Shown here: positions 10,419 through 22,351 of the stretch, piece after piece
Numbering within the stretch: position 1 is the first letter of the stretch
How the letters are laid out: every line of letters begins with the position of its first letter
NCBI GenBank assembly: GCA_013398955.1
Contig: VWPU01011588.1
Span: 186,001 to 250,000, forward strand
Direction: 5' to 3'
DNA from: Callaeas wilsoni
Taxonomy: Eukaryota; Chordata; Aves; Passeriformes; Callaeidae
Length of the DNA: 64,000 nucleotides
The notes under the pieces: generated by a model
Databases searched by the model: none
Told to the model about the DNA's origin: nothing
What the model saw: only the letters and a program-made list of their open reading frames with translations
Translations under genes and position numbers: made by a program

Positions 10419-12114
10419 CTGAAGACACATAGCACCAGAAGAAAAAAGACTTTAAAGCTGTCTAAAAGCAAGAAACTCACTTTTCTCTCTTTTTTTTTTT
10501 TCCCCCCCAAGGATTCATGACTGATTACAAGTAATACCTTGTTTCCAATTCTCTGGCAGCCTAGAATGCCTTCCAGGATGAAGCAAGTATATGCAAGAAG
10601 AAAGGCAGAGTGCATCATGTGCCAATCATTTTGGCTGATACAGCAACTTTATGGGAACTTCCCCAGTGCATTTTCCATTATAAGTATCTGAAAAGGCAGA
10701 GGAAAGATATCCAAGCATTGTGCAAATGAGAGCATCTGTCATTCCAGTTCACTGGGACTTTTGTGTGCATTTCTACTCCCAAGTAACTGCCTAACTAACC
10801 TGATAGAAATTAATTTTTCACCCATCAAAATTTTGGTGTAATATAGAAAGGATGACAATTCAGAGACCATATCTATCTTGTTTTCACTCAACAATCTCCT
10901 GATAAATACTTCTTTGCTCTTGCTCCTTTCATGATTAACAAATATATGTTTAGATTTTAGGGTATTATCTTCTGGGGAAAGAAAGAGGTGTTAATATTAG
11001 GAGACATTTAGGCAAAGTGAAAAAAATATTCTGATAATCTAGAATAAAGAGAAAACGTATCTGTCATGCATTGCTACATACAGAAATAGGATTGCACTGT
11101 GTACTTTTGAGTAACTGCAAACAATACTGAAAGTTTTGCCTAGCAAACTCAGTGTGCATATATACATAAAGGTATCCTTCTGTAGCAGCTGCTGGAATGC
11201 GTGGAAGGTATATTGGCTTTACATTCCAAATGACATTGTTTATTGGAATTTTCAGTTGTAAGTAAAATATTTAGGTCTGTTATTTTAGGATGTTAAATTT
11301 TTAATACAATCCATCAGTCACCAAAGATTTTATACTATTTCAATGGTGATTGAACATTATTTGAGAGAATAATCTCTAATTTTGAGGCAGACTTGAAGTA
11401 AATATTTCTCTAATGGTTCATTTTATATGGAGTACTAAAGAGGAGGAAGCACAGTTGTTTTGTGTTTTTAAAAGAAATAGAAACGTTGCAGTCTTAACTA
11501 ACATAACTTTAATAATGTTGCTATGGTAATGCTTTAAGAATTGCATTTGCTTTTATCTTGCACATTTTAATTCAGAAGTCAGTGAGGATATCTCTAAGCT
11601 TATGAAGTTGTCTAAAGATCAGAACTGGATCTATAAGTTTGAATTAAAGTACCTGCCAGTAACAACTATAATGGGTTGGTCACCTTATTTTCTTCTGCTT
11701 TCTCTTTCCTTCATCCCTTTAGAGAATTCATGAAAAGTTTTACACTGTACTAGCCTTATAAGGCTAGTACATTTAGAGTTATCACCTGACAAATCTGTCA
11801 CGTATAAATTAGCTTGAATAGCAGCTATATAATTAAAAGAAAATTCTCTATTTAGATCAGAAGTCTTATATATAATAAATTAGAATTGCATTCAGTTTCT
11901 TTAGCATGGAAAGCAATGTTAAAATAGTGTTAAAAATGGACTACTGGGATTTATTGATTTTGCTAATCCATATGATTTCTTGCTAATAAATATTGATAAA
12001 GTTAAATAGTAATTCAAATAAGATATAGTGATCTTTAAGATATAAAACTCACTGCACAAACTTTGAAATGTTCTGATAAAATTTGTCAAACATTCTTCAC
12101 ACTTTTGGAGAATA
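10419..12114. other. Unique AT-rich sequence with a perfect palindrome
   Basis: No gene or repeat family was seen apart from a T12-14/C7 run at about 10489-10508 and the palindrome listed separately. Confidence 0.45.
11746..11771. repeat. Perfect 26-bp palindrome
   Basis: Each half reads TGTACTAGCCTTA and the whole is its own reverse complement with no spacer or mismatch. The next outer pair (C and T) does not match, so the arm ends sharply. Confidence 0.95.
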
Positions 12115-13440
12115 AAAAATACAAAATCACGTCTACAGCTGGCAGTACTGACCCCTGAGATATACCATGAGTTACAGACCTCCAGCCTGATGCAGCATGG
12201 CTGAACACAACCCTCTGGGACCTGCCATTCAGCCATTTCTCAATCCACTGCACTGTCCACTCATTCAGCCTGCACTTCCTAAGTTTGCTGATGAGTATGT
12301 TGTGGGAAACAGCATCAAAAGCCTTGCTGAAATCAAGGCTAACATTCTCTTCATCTACCAGGCAGTCATTCCAGGGTAGTGGATAGGTCAAACAATATTT
12401 CCCCTCTCTGAATCCATGTTGACTACTCCTGTTAACCTTCTTTTCCTCCACATGGTCAATGACATCCAGAATGAGCAGCTGTTCCACCCCTTTACCAGGG
12501 ACTGAGGTGAGGCTGACTGTCCTGTAGTTTCCTGGGTCCTCCTTTCTGCCCCTTTGAAGACCGAAGTGACATTGGCTTTTCTACGGTTCTCAGGCACCTT
12601 TGCAGTTCTCCATGACCTTTCAAACATGATGGAGGGTGGCTAATCAATAGCACCCATGCATGTGTTCCATCAGGGCCCATGGATTTGCCGTTATCATGTT
12701 TGCCTAATTGATCTCTAACCCTATCCTTCTCTACCAAAGGAAACTCTTCCTTCCTCCAGAGCTTCGTGGTCTCCTGGGGCAGGGATTCTTGAGGTCCAGA
12801 CTTAGTGGTAAAGGCTCAAACTAGGAAGGCATTCGGTAACCACCTTCTCTGTACCCATTGTCACCAGGACACCAACCTCATTCAGCAGTGGGCTGACATT
12901 TTCTCTAGTGTTCCCTTTCGTACTGATACAATTGAGTAAGTCCTTCTGGTAGTCCTTGTGACATCCCTTGCCAGCTCTCATTCCAAATGGATCTTAGCCT
13001 TCTTTGTCACATCCCTGCATACTCTGACAATATTCCTATATTTCTTCAAAGTGGCCTGTCCCTTTTTCCACCTTTTGTACACTTTCTTCTTCTGTTGGAG
13101 TTTTGCCAGAAGCTTCTTGCTCATCCATGCAGGTCTCCTGACCCATGATTTCTTACTTACAGAAATACGCAGATACTGAGCTTGGAGGAACTGAAGCCTG
13201 AACATTAACTAGCTCTCTTTCAGAGCCCTAACCTGTGGAATTTCTGCAAGTAGGACCATCAAGAAAACAAAGTTGGCTGTCCTGAAGTCTGGGGTTGTAA
13301 TCCTACTTACTGCCTTTCTTCTTGCATGCAGTCTCCTGAACACCACCACCAAATGGTCACTGCGACCTAAAATGCCTCCAGCCTTCAAATCCACAATCAG
13401 TCCTTATTTGTTAGTACAAGGTCCACATTAAGCTCCGATG
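12115..13440 (-). mobile_element. CR1 LINE ORF2 segment lacking its 3' end
   Basis: From right to left on the minus strand it encodes the end of the CR1 endonuclease (GRSDHLVVVFRR, the C-terminal SDH motif). The basic linker follows (KSWVRRPAWMSKKLL, VYKRWKKGQATLKKYRNIVR), then the reverse transcriptase up to VSLDFSKAFDAVSHN and GISQGSVLPA. Several frameshifts and stops break it. It stops at about 12115, before the FADD motif, and no CR1 3' UTR or tail follows. This is unusual because CR1 copies normally keep the 3' end. Confidence 0.92.
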
Positions 13441-14496
13441 ACCAGTAAAAATGTCTTACAAAATGCAAGATTCCCTAGTGTAAATACTTGTCGTGAACTA
13501 CAGGTGTCTTTTGGTGATTACCGGCTCTGTGGCTAGCACTAGAGAACAACAGTAACCTTCAAGGTTTTCTTAGAAAGTAAACTCCTCTAACTGAGATTTT
13601 CTGACTTTGAGTATTTCTACTGATTGATTTTGAGTAACTGCTGCTTTTTCTATGCTGGCCAAAGTTGAGACTTTATGCCTGAGCATGACAAGAAAGTGAG
13701 GTGGTTCTTCGAAACTAAAAATATGAGTATAAATTTCAGAGGTACCCAGGTGACTTACAGTTTGTGTTCACAGACAGTTAATCCACAGAAAAGGAGGGAA
13801 ATAATTTATAGCATTACTTTCTTTCTGGGCAGCTTCTAAATTACATCACAAAACCACTTGTAGGTTGAAACACACAAAGGTTAGCTTTAGCCTAGCAATG
13901 TTAATCTCCCAAGGCTTCTCTAAACTCACAGAATCTTGAGTGAGACTCAGCATGGGACCCCTCATCACAGAATGTCATTTTCCAGTCTTCGAGTTGGAAT
14001 GAAGAAATTACTGTGTAATCATGATGCACTAATTGGGCCATGAACACAAGTATTTACAAATGTATGTTTTATTTTCATCCAAAAAGGCAAATTCTTATTT
14101 AAAACTATCTCTTGAAATTCAAGTTGACATATTTTTCACTGATTATGCCAGAGATTTTGTATGTTGTTTTATTGAGAAACTCTGACAGGCAGTACTCAAC
14201 TTTCTTCTTTACTATTGGGATTATTTGTAAAATGTAGTTGCTCCAGTTTCCACTCTTGACTTCTTCTAGGAAGAATGTACTATTCCTATTATAACAAGTT
14301 CAGTCATTACTTTGTCCCTGTGAGAGACTGAAATGTTAATGGCCAATGACTCGATCAGCCATTTGCCAAAGCAGCAGGTGCTTTGCTGAGGATGAGCACA
14401 GTGACAGCCCAGGCACAGAGGATGTGAGCACTAGGGATTAACCAAGACAAATCAACATTTGTTTTGCAAGAACCTGGGTTTTCAGGTAGATAAGGG
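13441..14496. other. Unique sequence
   Basis: No gene was seen. The first about 120 bases may still be diverged CR1 5' sequence. Confidence 0.4.
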
Positions 14497-14933
14497 TGAT
14501 GCCTTGATGGGCTACCTAAAAATACAGGCCAGACAAGATTAAAGTGGTTATATTTATTGAAGAGCCTTCAGGTACATTTAGGGCAGATGAAGCCCCTCCG
14601 AGGCTACACCCAAAATCAGACAACGGGTCATGGGTTTTCATACTTTTATAAGTTTGGTCTATTTGCATATTAGGAGTTAATCTTCCACCTACAGCTTCAG
14701 GTAATGAAGTCATTTACCCCGAGTTTGGTCCTCCCCAATACACTTTTGTTTATGTTTCCTGGGGCCTGAGACAGTGAGGTTTCCTTGCTTCCCAGGCCTA
14801 GAGAGGAATTATTGTGTCTGACCAAAATGAGAAAGCAGTAGCTAACACTCTACATGGAGTTTAGAGTTCTACACTAGAGAATTACAGGAATACAAACATA
14901 TGAAAATATAAAAGCTAAAATCCTAAGGCATCA
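14497..14933 (-). mobile_element. Solo LTR, ERV1-like, with exact 4-bp target duplication
   Basis: The ends form a perfect inverted pair, TGATGCCTT and AAGGCATCA, and both flanks are AGGG (14493-14496 and 14934-14937). On the minus strand it carries CTTATAAAAG as a TATA box and AATAAA (14558-14553) near its 3' end. A second copy with the same ends lies at 47049-47494 in the opposite orientation. No polypurine tract, primer-binding site or internal gene adjoins it, so this is a recombined solo LTR. Four-base duplications are typical of gammaretrovirus-like ERV1 elements. Confidence 0.87.
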
Positions 14934-14939
14934 AGGGAA

Positions 14940-15650
14940 AAGGCTCCTAACAAGCAGATCCTCCAGGTGGGATAAGGCTTTTTACCATGCCAGTGTCCCT
15001 TACACAAGTGGCTCAGCTGCAAACCTTCCCCAACCCCCTGCACTGTCAGCTGGGGAAGGTACTGGAATATTCATGTTATTCATCCCTTCTGATGGGGCAT
15101 AACTGGTTCAGCTACACTGACATGAGAGGCAGCTGTAGCTATCACATTTTAGATGGTTTCATATACCATCAAAGACCCCCTGAGGCTGCCCAAACCAAAT
15201 GCTGGGAGGACTGCCCATGATCCACACAGCCACAGTGTTGCTAAAGACAGTGTGGAACTACCCCCCAGGGGAGGTACCCACATAGCCTGAGCATGTATTA
15301 ACCCACTGAAATTTGTGTTTCACAGGCTTCCCCCACGGCCGATGGATCAAGACTGCAACCACCACTTTTGATCAACAGACATCGAAATTGCAGCAGTCAA
15401 GTCTTGTTGCTGGATCCCTGAGTGGTGATATCTTTCTATTCTTATCCTTTTTTCTATTTTTTTCTTTTCCTTATACATTTTCTTAAGTAGGCTTTTATAT
15501 AACTATATTACTATAGATAAAAATAACCGAAGTGGCTACATACCTCCTTTCCATTGTAACCAAATTGTTCTAAAACAAACCCTACATATGCATATATTTA
15601 TAAACACTGGCCATTTACTGTTGTTTCACTCTAACCTGCTCCAAGGGAAC
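14940..15650 (+). mobile_element. LTR-like interspersed repeat, unclassified
   Basis: The words GGCTTCCCCCACGGCCGATG and GTTGCTGGATCCCTGAGTGG resemble the 3' part of an avian ERV LTR. A T-rich run and AAGTAGGCTTTTATATAACT follow. I cannot place the TG and CA termini or a target duplication, so the borders are rough and the family is uncertain. Confidence 0.35.
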
Positions 15651-18600
15651 TATTTACAAGATCCTGAGTCACCCTGGCCTTCAGGTGCACTTCTGTAATG
15701 GTCAGAAATAAAAGAATAAAAAGAAACATAGATATCATCCTGTAAAAAAGAGACACAGTTACCTATCACATCTGTAAAAGCTGAAATCTTGCTGCTTGGA
15801 AACACACAGATGAATAAATGACTGGAGATAATTACATTGCCAGCAGCTGAATTTATCATGAACTTTGCCAGCTAAAATGTCATTCATGTCTCAAATGGCA
15901 TAGTCAATTAAATCAGTTATAAAATATGCAGCAACAGTTAAAATGCTTCATTTTCAACATTTTAAGTACATTGTTAAAAATCAGTGTTTCTATCCCATGA
16001 AGTCCTTTAGAAGGGCATGCACCTTCTATTACTAATTCTGCAATGAAAGTTTCTTTTTTCCTCCTTTGAATGTGGCTTTCCATCCAGCTCTGTAGTGAAC
16101 AATCAGTAACATAATCAGTACAAAAAATATTTTTGAGTTTTATATATTCTACCCTTTCTGACAGCATAAATTGTAGCAGTTACAATTACAGACAATAAGA
16201 AAAATGGTAGCAAAACCACCGCTCACATATATCTTCTCAAATGAAGCTTATCTTGAGAAACAAGCCTAGAACATCTTATATCCCAAGTAAGCCCAAACTA
16301 GATGACAATTATCAATTTAATAAACCATAAAGAAATAACAGAGACACATCTTTATCATCTACCATCTGTCTGAAAAAACTACAACTGTGTGATTAGAGGT
16401 TGTAACAAATATCTGTGGACATTTGACATTAAGAGACACTTAACAAACACTTGACATCTTATTAAAGCTGCTTTGCTAAGATGGATGAAGGCAAAGGCAT
16501 TCATAATTAAAGCAACTGTTGTCCTTAATTATCCTCTAGCTGCCTGTGTGCTAGATTTCCTGAGGGATAAAGATCTGGAGATGGGTCATGTCAGATAGGC
16601 ACATTACTCAGAAGAATACATACTTTCTATAATTCATTGTTCCCTACCTTTGTACAAACGAAAGCATATTCCAGTTAGGGCTGGCTCCAGAAGACAGATA
16701 TGTAGGGACAACTTTTGCTTTTGTTGCAGCAATGTAACGTACAGGTCAGTAAGAAATGGGCTTCTGCCATCACTGTCAAGTCATATGGTGACTTCTCCAT
16801 CTAAAGAAGTGGTAAGCTCCCTAAGCAGAATAGCTTTCCCCAAACTGTCATTATTCTCAAAGTTGATCTGATCTTCTTGTCAAGCGCAAGAGCATTACAG
16901 CTTACTGCCAAGCACAAGAGCATTACAGATTGATGACATTTGAAATACAAACGGGAGAAAGGTTTGTGTCTTTCTTGGGACAAATTAACCCCCCCATTAC
17001 CCTCCCCCAAAGACCTAGTGAGTGCGCTCTAAGCATGCTCTGCTAATTTGAGATGCACAGGGACTTAGAATACCTAAATCTAGAAGGATCAGGAGATTGT
17101 TATGCAGCTGATCTCCAGCTATCCCTTTTCTGTGCCCATTAACTGGTTTGGCTACTGTTTAACTTCCAGAAAGCCAGTCTTAATGGGAAAGAATCAAGAC
17201 AGAAAGTGGAAATCTATCACTTCCTCTGACAATTGTTTTTCTACTCATTAATCAGTATTAAGACTCTGTGTGTTTTCATATTGGATTTGTCTGGTTTTAG
17301 TTTCCAGACATTGTGTTTTGCCTTTCTTTCTCTTATAGCTCACCAAGTGCCTTAACAGGTTTCTCTGTAGGACATTGTGAAGTCACTCACATTAACTATC
17401 ATTAACTTTCTTTGGCATAAACTGTAGTGATTGAATTCTTTCTGTCTCTCTCGGGATGGCATTTTCTTTAGCCTTTGAATACTTTTCTGCACCCATTGTG
17501 ATTTCTCAGTAATGTTTTTGTGTAGTGTGAACTTCTATTGCTACTCGTTATGCTTGCCTTGGTCTTTTAATTACTTAAGGAGAAGTGAAATCACTTTGCT
17601 GTTGTTGCTTTGTTATCCCAGTTATATTTCTTCTTTCAAAATCATTTAAAGGTATGTTTAAAGCATATGCTTTTCACATTTTTTCAGTACATATTCAGCA
17701 TTTCATACTCTTTATGTGTAGTTTTGTCAGCAGCTGAAAAAACTGCATTCAGTGTAATTGAACCTTGTTTATCAGTGTAGGAATATTGCCCTGTCCTTTG
17801 TACTTTGTTCCTACTACTGTTTATGATGCGATCACCCTTTGCTTTACCTACACAACTTACAAGTAATAACTGTTCTGTTAATTCACTGAGTATACTTCAA
17901 ATGCAGTAGAATACCTTTGGGTCGTGCTCTTCTGCCTCACTTTTAATTAATATTTCTTCACAGCTGTCAGATACACATTTCCTAGTCATCTGTGTGCTGT
18001 CACAATGCTGTGCAGCACTAACATTTTAGCTGAAACACTGAACGATAAAGTTCATATTTAAACAAGGTGAAGCATTCACAGCAGACAAAAGAATTTGTTT
18101 GGAAGGGTTTGTGTTTTCAAGACTTCTTAGTCTTTCCTCTTTCCCCACCGGCATAACTCTCTGAGCCATCTCTTTCTTCTTCTATCTCTCCCTGTATCTC
18201 TTTTGGCTGATCATGGCAGCAAAAACTCACATAAGTACCAAGTTAATGATGGTAAGAGCCATTCCACCTCTGTCAGGCACAAGTGCTCTTCCATTCTGCT
18301 AGTCTGCCTGATTTTTTTTTTTTAATCTAAAGATGTAAAGAAAATAGTCCCTGCTTTCCTTTAGTAAGCTTGTACTAATCATGCTTGCCTTCCTGTAAGA
18401 CCAGATGAAAGAAGGTGGGCCCTCTGCTTTTCTTCCTCTCTGTCCCTAGGCAGTCCCCGACAGACTTCTGTCCTCTTCATGAGCTTCAAAGGCTGCTTCT
18501 CTTTCACATTGAACTACTTTCTCTAGACTTCTTAATTTTCTCCTTCCACAACACTCTCATCATATTCTTTCTTTCAGTGTCTCCCATTACCCATTGTTTT

Positions 18601-20617
18601 GTTCCCTTAGATTTCTCAGTAGGCTAAACATAAATGCCTCCTTCAGCAGGACTTGCAGCAGATGTTCCCCTGTGTCTGTAGATTTACTGTTCCTCACAAT
18701 GAGTCCTTCTTGATTTCTCATCTAGGAAAATAAAAAACTAAAATCCCTGCAATGAGTAATGCCCTGCTCCCATCAACCTCTACGAATAAATCAGAATTTC
18801 CTTCTGGTGAGATTGAGGAGACGGGAGATAGCCCTGCAGATGGGTGAAGTCTGTGACCACTGCATTCAGCAGGTACTTATTACCAAGCTCAAAGTCACTT
18901 TAATTCTTTTTCTTACCCATCTGAGATTAATTAGTTTATTACAGTGATCTAGGAAACTTCCAGTAGAAGAAGGACGTATTTTTCTTATCTGCAGGCTGCT
19001 GAAGAAGATGATTTCTAATATGTCTCCTTTGTTCTCTCTCCTTTCTTTGCTGCTAATACCTTCAGCTAATTCTTTTCTTCTTTCACCTTGGGAAAGCTAG
19101 AGTGGGAAAAAATGGAGGGAACAGGCTGTTTAGTAAACTCTGGATCTGAAAATGCAAGAACACATGAAAGAATTTTCTGTGTCTGCACATTTTTGGCCCC
19201 ATTTCCTTCTGAAATTTCCTTTACTTGGGGTAATCAATGACTTCCTAAATTCACCACAAAATTTGCTTTGGATCTTGGTTAACCTGAGGTAAACAAGAAT
19301 TGCACTTCATGGTATTAAATTAGGGGAAAATTTGAGTAATTGACATTAGAATTAGACTTTTGCTGTACAACTTCTGATTTTCTGGTAAACGGGTTAGAAG
19401 AACTTCCTCCAAATTTCTGTAATCCTGGGAAAAACTGCAGTTGCTACTAACATGTTTTTTTTTTTTTTAAATTTTACTTTGTGTGTTTGATGTGATATGA
19501 CTGTTCTGACAACATTAAATTTCATGTGGGTTCTTTGTGACCTTACCCCAGGATACCATGAACCTACTTAACTTTAATTGAATTAACAAACATATCATTC
19601 AAAATACTGCTGCAGAAATAAAGTTTCTTTTTTCTTTTGTATTATTTTTCAATCTATAAGGTTAGAGGATCCTTTTCTGGAATAAATAAAGATTCCCAGT
19701 GCCACGCAGGAGCAACATCAGTAATTTTGCTACTTGGATGTGTAATGCATTTGAACTGATCTCCAGTTGCCTATATTTGAGTCATTGAGCACATGTGCAA
19801 CAATTAAAGCCAATCCTGTGTTCTACAGACCAGCATGTTTAAAAGCAGTACACATATTCAAAGATACTAGGCTTAATATGAAACATAGATTTAATTTCTG
19901 TGCTTTTGTTCAAACTTACAATCCTGACATCTCAGACATGCCACCAAACCTTAGATGTGCCTTTCCTTACCTTTTTCCTCAACAGGTTTTATTTTGGTAT
20001 CTGAGAATATTTCTGTTCACTCACAGAACTATTCCATTTTGACATCAATGGTATTTTCATCTCTCAGTTCTAAGACCAGTAGAATTTCTCTAAGTAGTAA
20101 GTGACATGTTTTTTTCCTGCTGGAATAAAAGCCAAGAAGAGAGTTTGCAATGTGGGTTTTTTTCTGAATCACATTTTAGGTAAGTGTCTAGAATACTATT
20201 AAATTTTCTGTGAAGTATGGATTTTCCTTCAAATGTTGAATTCAGTTATTATGAACTTATTTATGATTAGATTTAATATGTCTAGCACTAAGAAGTAAAA
20301 ACTCATACAATATGAAAGAAAATAATCTTAACCTGAAGCTTTGCTTAAAGAAAATCAATGTTTAGAAAACTCTCTGCCCCTTTTTTAAAAAAAGAAATAT
20401 TCTGGTACTGCACTTGAGGTATTATTGGGAATAATATGCTCCAGACGATTTAAGACATAAAGAAAACCAGGTTAAAATCAGTATTATACCACTAATTTAA
20501 AATTCTTCAACTATGCACTATCATTATAGTAAAACTCTCAGTGTATAATTCTGAAAACCAGTCCATATTCAGCCTTTAGTCTGGAGCCAAGACTGAAAAT
20601 ATCTTGTAAAGTTGTTT
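15651..20617. other. Unique AT-rich sequence
   Basis: There is no confident gene. Weak minus-strand exon candidates at 16023-16089, 19225-19283 and 19372-19424 are discussed under findings. A T-run lies at about 19456-19470. Confidence 0.4.
16881..16928. repeat. Short direct duplication
   Basis: Two 20-bp copies (16881-16900 and 16909-16928) differ at one base. Each ends in AAGAGCATTACAG. The spacing is 28 bp. Confidence 0.85.
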
Positions 20618-20623
20618 GGTTTT

Positions 20624-20654
<31 letters not shown>

Positions 20655-20685
20655 TCAAAGACTCTCGCTGAATTTGATTAAATNT

Positions 20686-20720
<35 letters not shown>

Positions 20721-20765
20721 TCAAAGACTCTCGCTGAATTTGATTAAATTGATTTTTTTTCCTTA
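20618..20765. other. Poly-T segment duplicated around a single N, probable assembly join
   Basis: A T-run followed by a 30-base segment beginning GTCAAAGACTCTCGCTG occurs at 20654-20683. It recurs without a mismatch at 20720-20749 after another T-run. A lone N lies at 20684 immediately after the first copy. Two contig ends sharing the same homopolymer flank, joined without merging, would give exactly this layout. Confidence 0.85.
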
Positions 20766-22320
20766 GATTGAAATAGTAAGTCAGGTATCTGAGAGCTCTT
20801 CATACCAATGAAAGAAATCTCTTATGATTTTTTTCCACTTTGTCACAATTCATTTTAGGTGATATATATATATATGACCACAGTATGTCTCTTAATTTCT
20901 GAGCAGTAATTTGCCATTTTATGAATGCATTCTTGTCCCAAATTTCATACTCGGCAAGATCAAATTATCAGAGTTATGAGATTACTGCATTAAAAATACT
21001 TGCTTTCAGAACCTCAAAGGCTCCATCCTTCACACTTACCTTTCTTTTAAAAAAATTTAGAAAATTCTGCTTGGACTCACTTGACAGTCAAAGTAATTTC
21101 TAATAACTGGAAAAACTTTTAATGTTCTTTAATTACAAAGTGCTAGCCATACAGCCTGCCCATTCTGTTCTAGCAGAACCAAAATATTTTCTGCAATTTT
21201 GAAAGTCTTCTGATGACTGAGAAAAGTTATTGTGTAACAGAAAACTCAGTTTTCAAGAGGAAATTTTAACTTACGTACAATGTACTTTGCTGCCTTAAGC
21301 AGATCATTAGTTGGACAATTAGCTAGAAGCAAAGTCATTCTCCTTTGGCATTGATTTGTGGATAGAACAACCTGCTCACCTCATTTGCAACCAATGACAT
21401 TCTGCCAAATTTCAAGGCATTTATTTTTAACACACCTTCTCCTAATACAATTACTGTGTTTCTACTTTTAAAGTAATCAACCAGTCACAGCGAGCAATAT
21501 TATTACTTGTTCAGCTGTAATTAAATAACATATGCTGGAAATATTTTAATACTTAATGTACTAGGACATCAGCAATTATGGGAATTGCTTTCTTAAGAAT
21601 TTTTGGGTTTTTTTCCATTGATAGGGTAAGTGCATTTTCAAAATATACAGCTAAAATAAGGGTACTTCCAAAAGTAAAGAGAAAAAAAATCTAATCCTAT
21701 GTCCTGTGCCGAAGAAAAACTGAGTTAGCATTAACATGCAAGCTTTGGCTTTTCTTAGCTCTGTGACAGCCCGCTGAGGTGTAGGAGAAAAGGCTTGGGA
21801 TTGATGCAACAGGCCTAGTTGCTGGTGAAAGTCTCACTAATTTTTCCATTTTTCCATTAAAAATGTCAGATTCAATAAATGATTGTACTGGTATCAAAAC
21901 TATATAGAGACAATGGCACTCCTAGGGCTGTTGATTGATAAGCAGTCTGGAATTCTCCTTAATTTAAACTACAAAGAGTGATGCTTCAGATAAGGCTGTA
22001 TAGTAATTTGCCATGTACGAATGCTGTTCGGGGAAATGCTGAAGATGAATAAACCAATGGCACTTTTTCCTGGCTCAGATGAGAGGAGGTCAGGCTGAAT
22101 CTCTGCTTCAAATTCTATTTAGCTGTCCACACAAAAGGCATGGTTTCAACAGGAAAAAATCTTCACGCTTTAATATCTTCATTAGTATTTCTATATCCCT
22201 AACTTAATTAGAAAGAAATTTTTGAAAAGTTTTGCAGAAACTTGTAAGAAAAATCTTCCAGCTAAGCCCACTGGTGGTTTCTGCCAGAGAATGGTGTGTT
22301 CCTAAAGTTATTCTCTTTAT

Positions 22321-22351
22321 GAGGAGGATGAGGAGGAGGAAGAGGGAAGAG
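22321..22351. repeat. GA-rich low-complexity run
   Basis: The plus strand is almost pure GAGGAGGA-type purine sequence. It would read as a run of acidic residues but has no surrounding open exon. Confidence 0.85.

Noticed and set aside
10226..10618. 130-codon minus-strand open frame taken as one protein
   Set aside because: It reads through a poly-T/C tract (KKKK) and shows no domain. Only the 10355-10418 part with splice signals is kept, at low confidence.
14500..14930. First placement of the LTR ends at TGCCTT...AAGGCA
   Set aside because: Extending the ends by three bases gives a perfect inverted pair and reveals exact 4-bp target duplications in both copies, so the longer borders were used.
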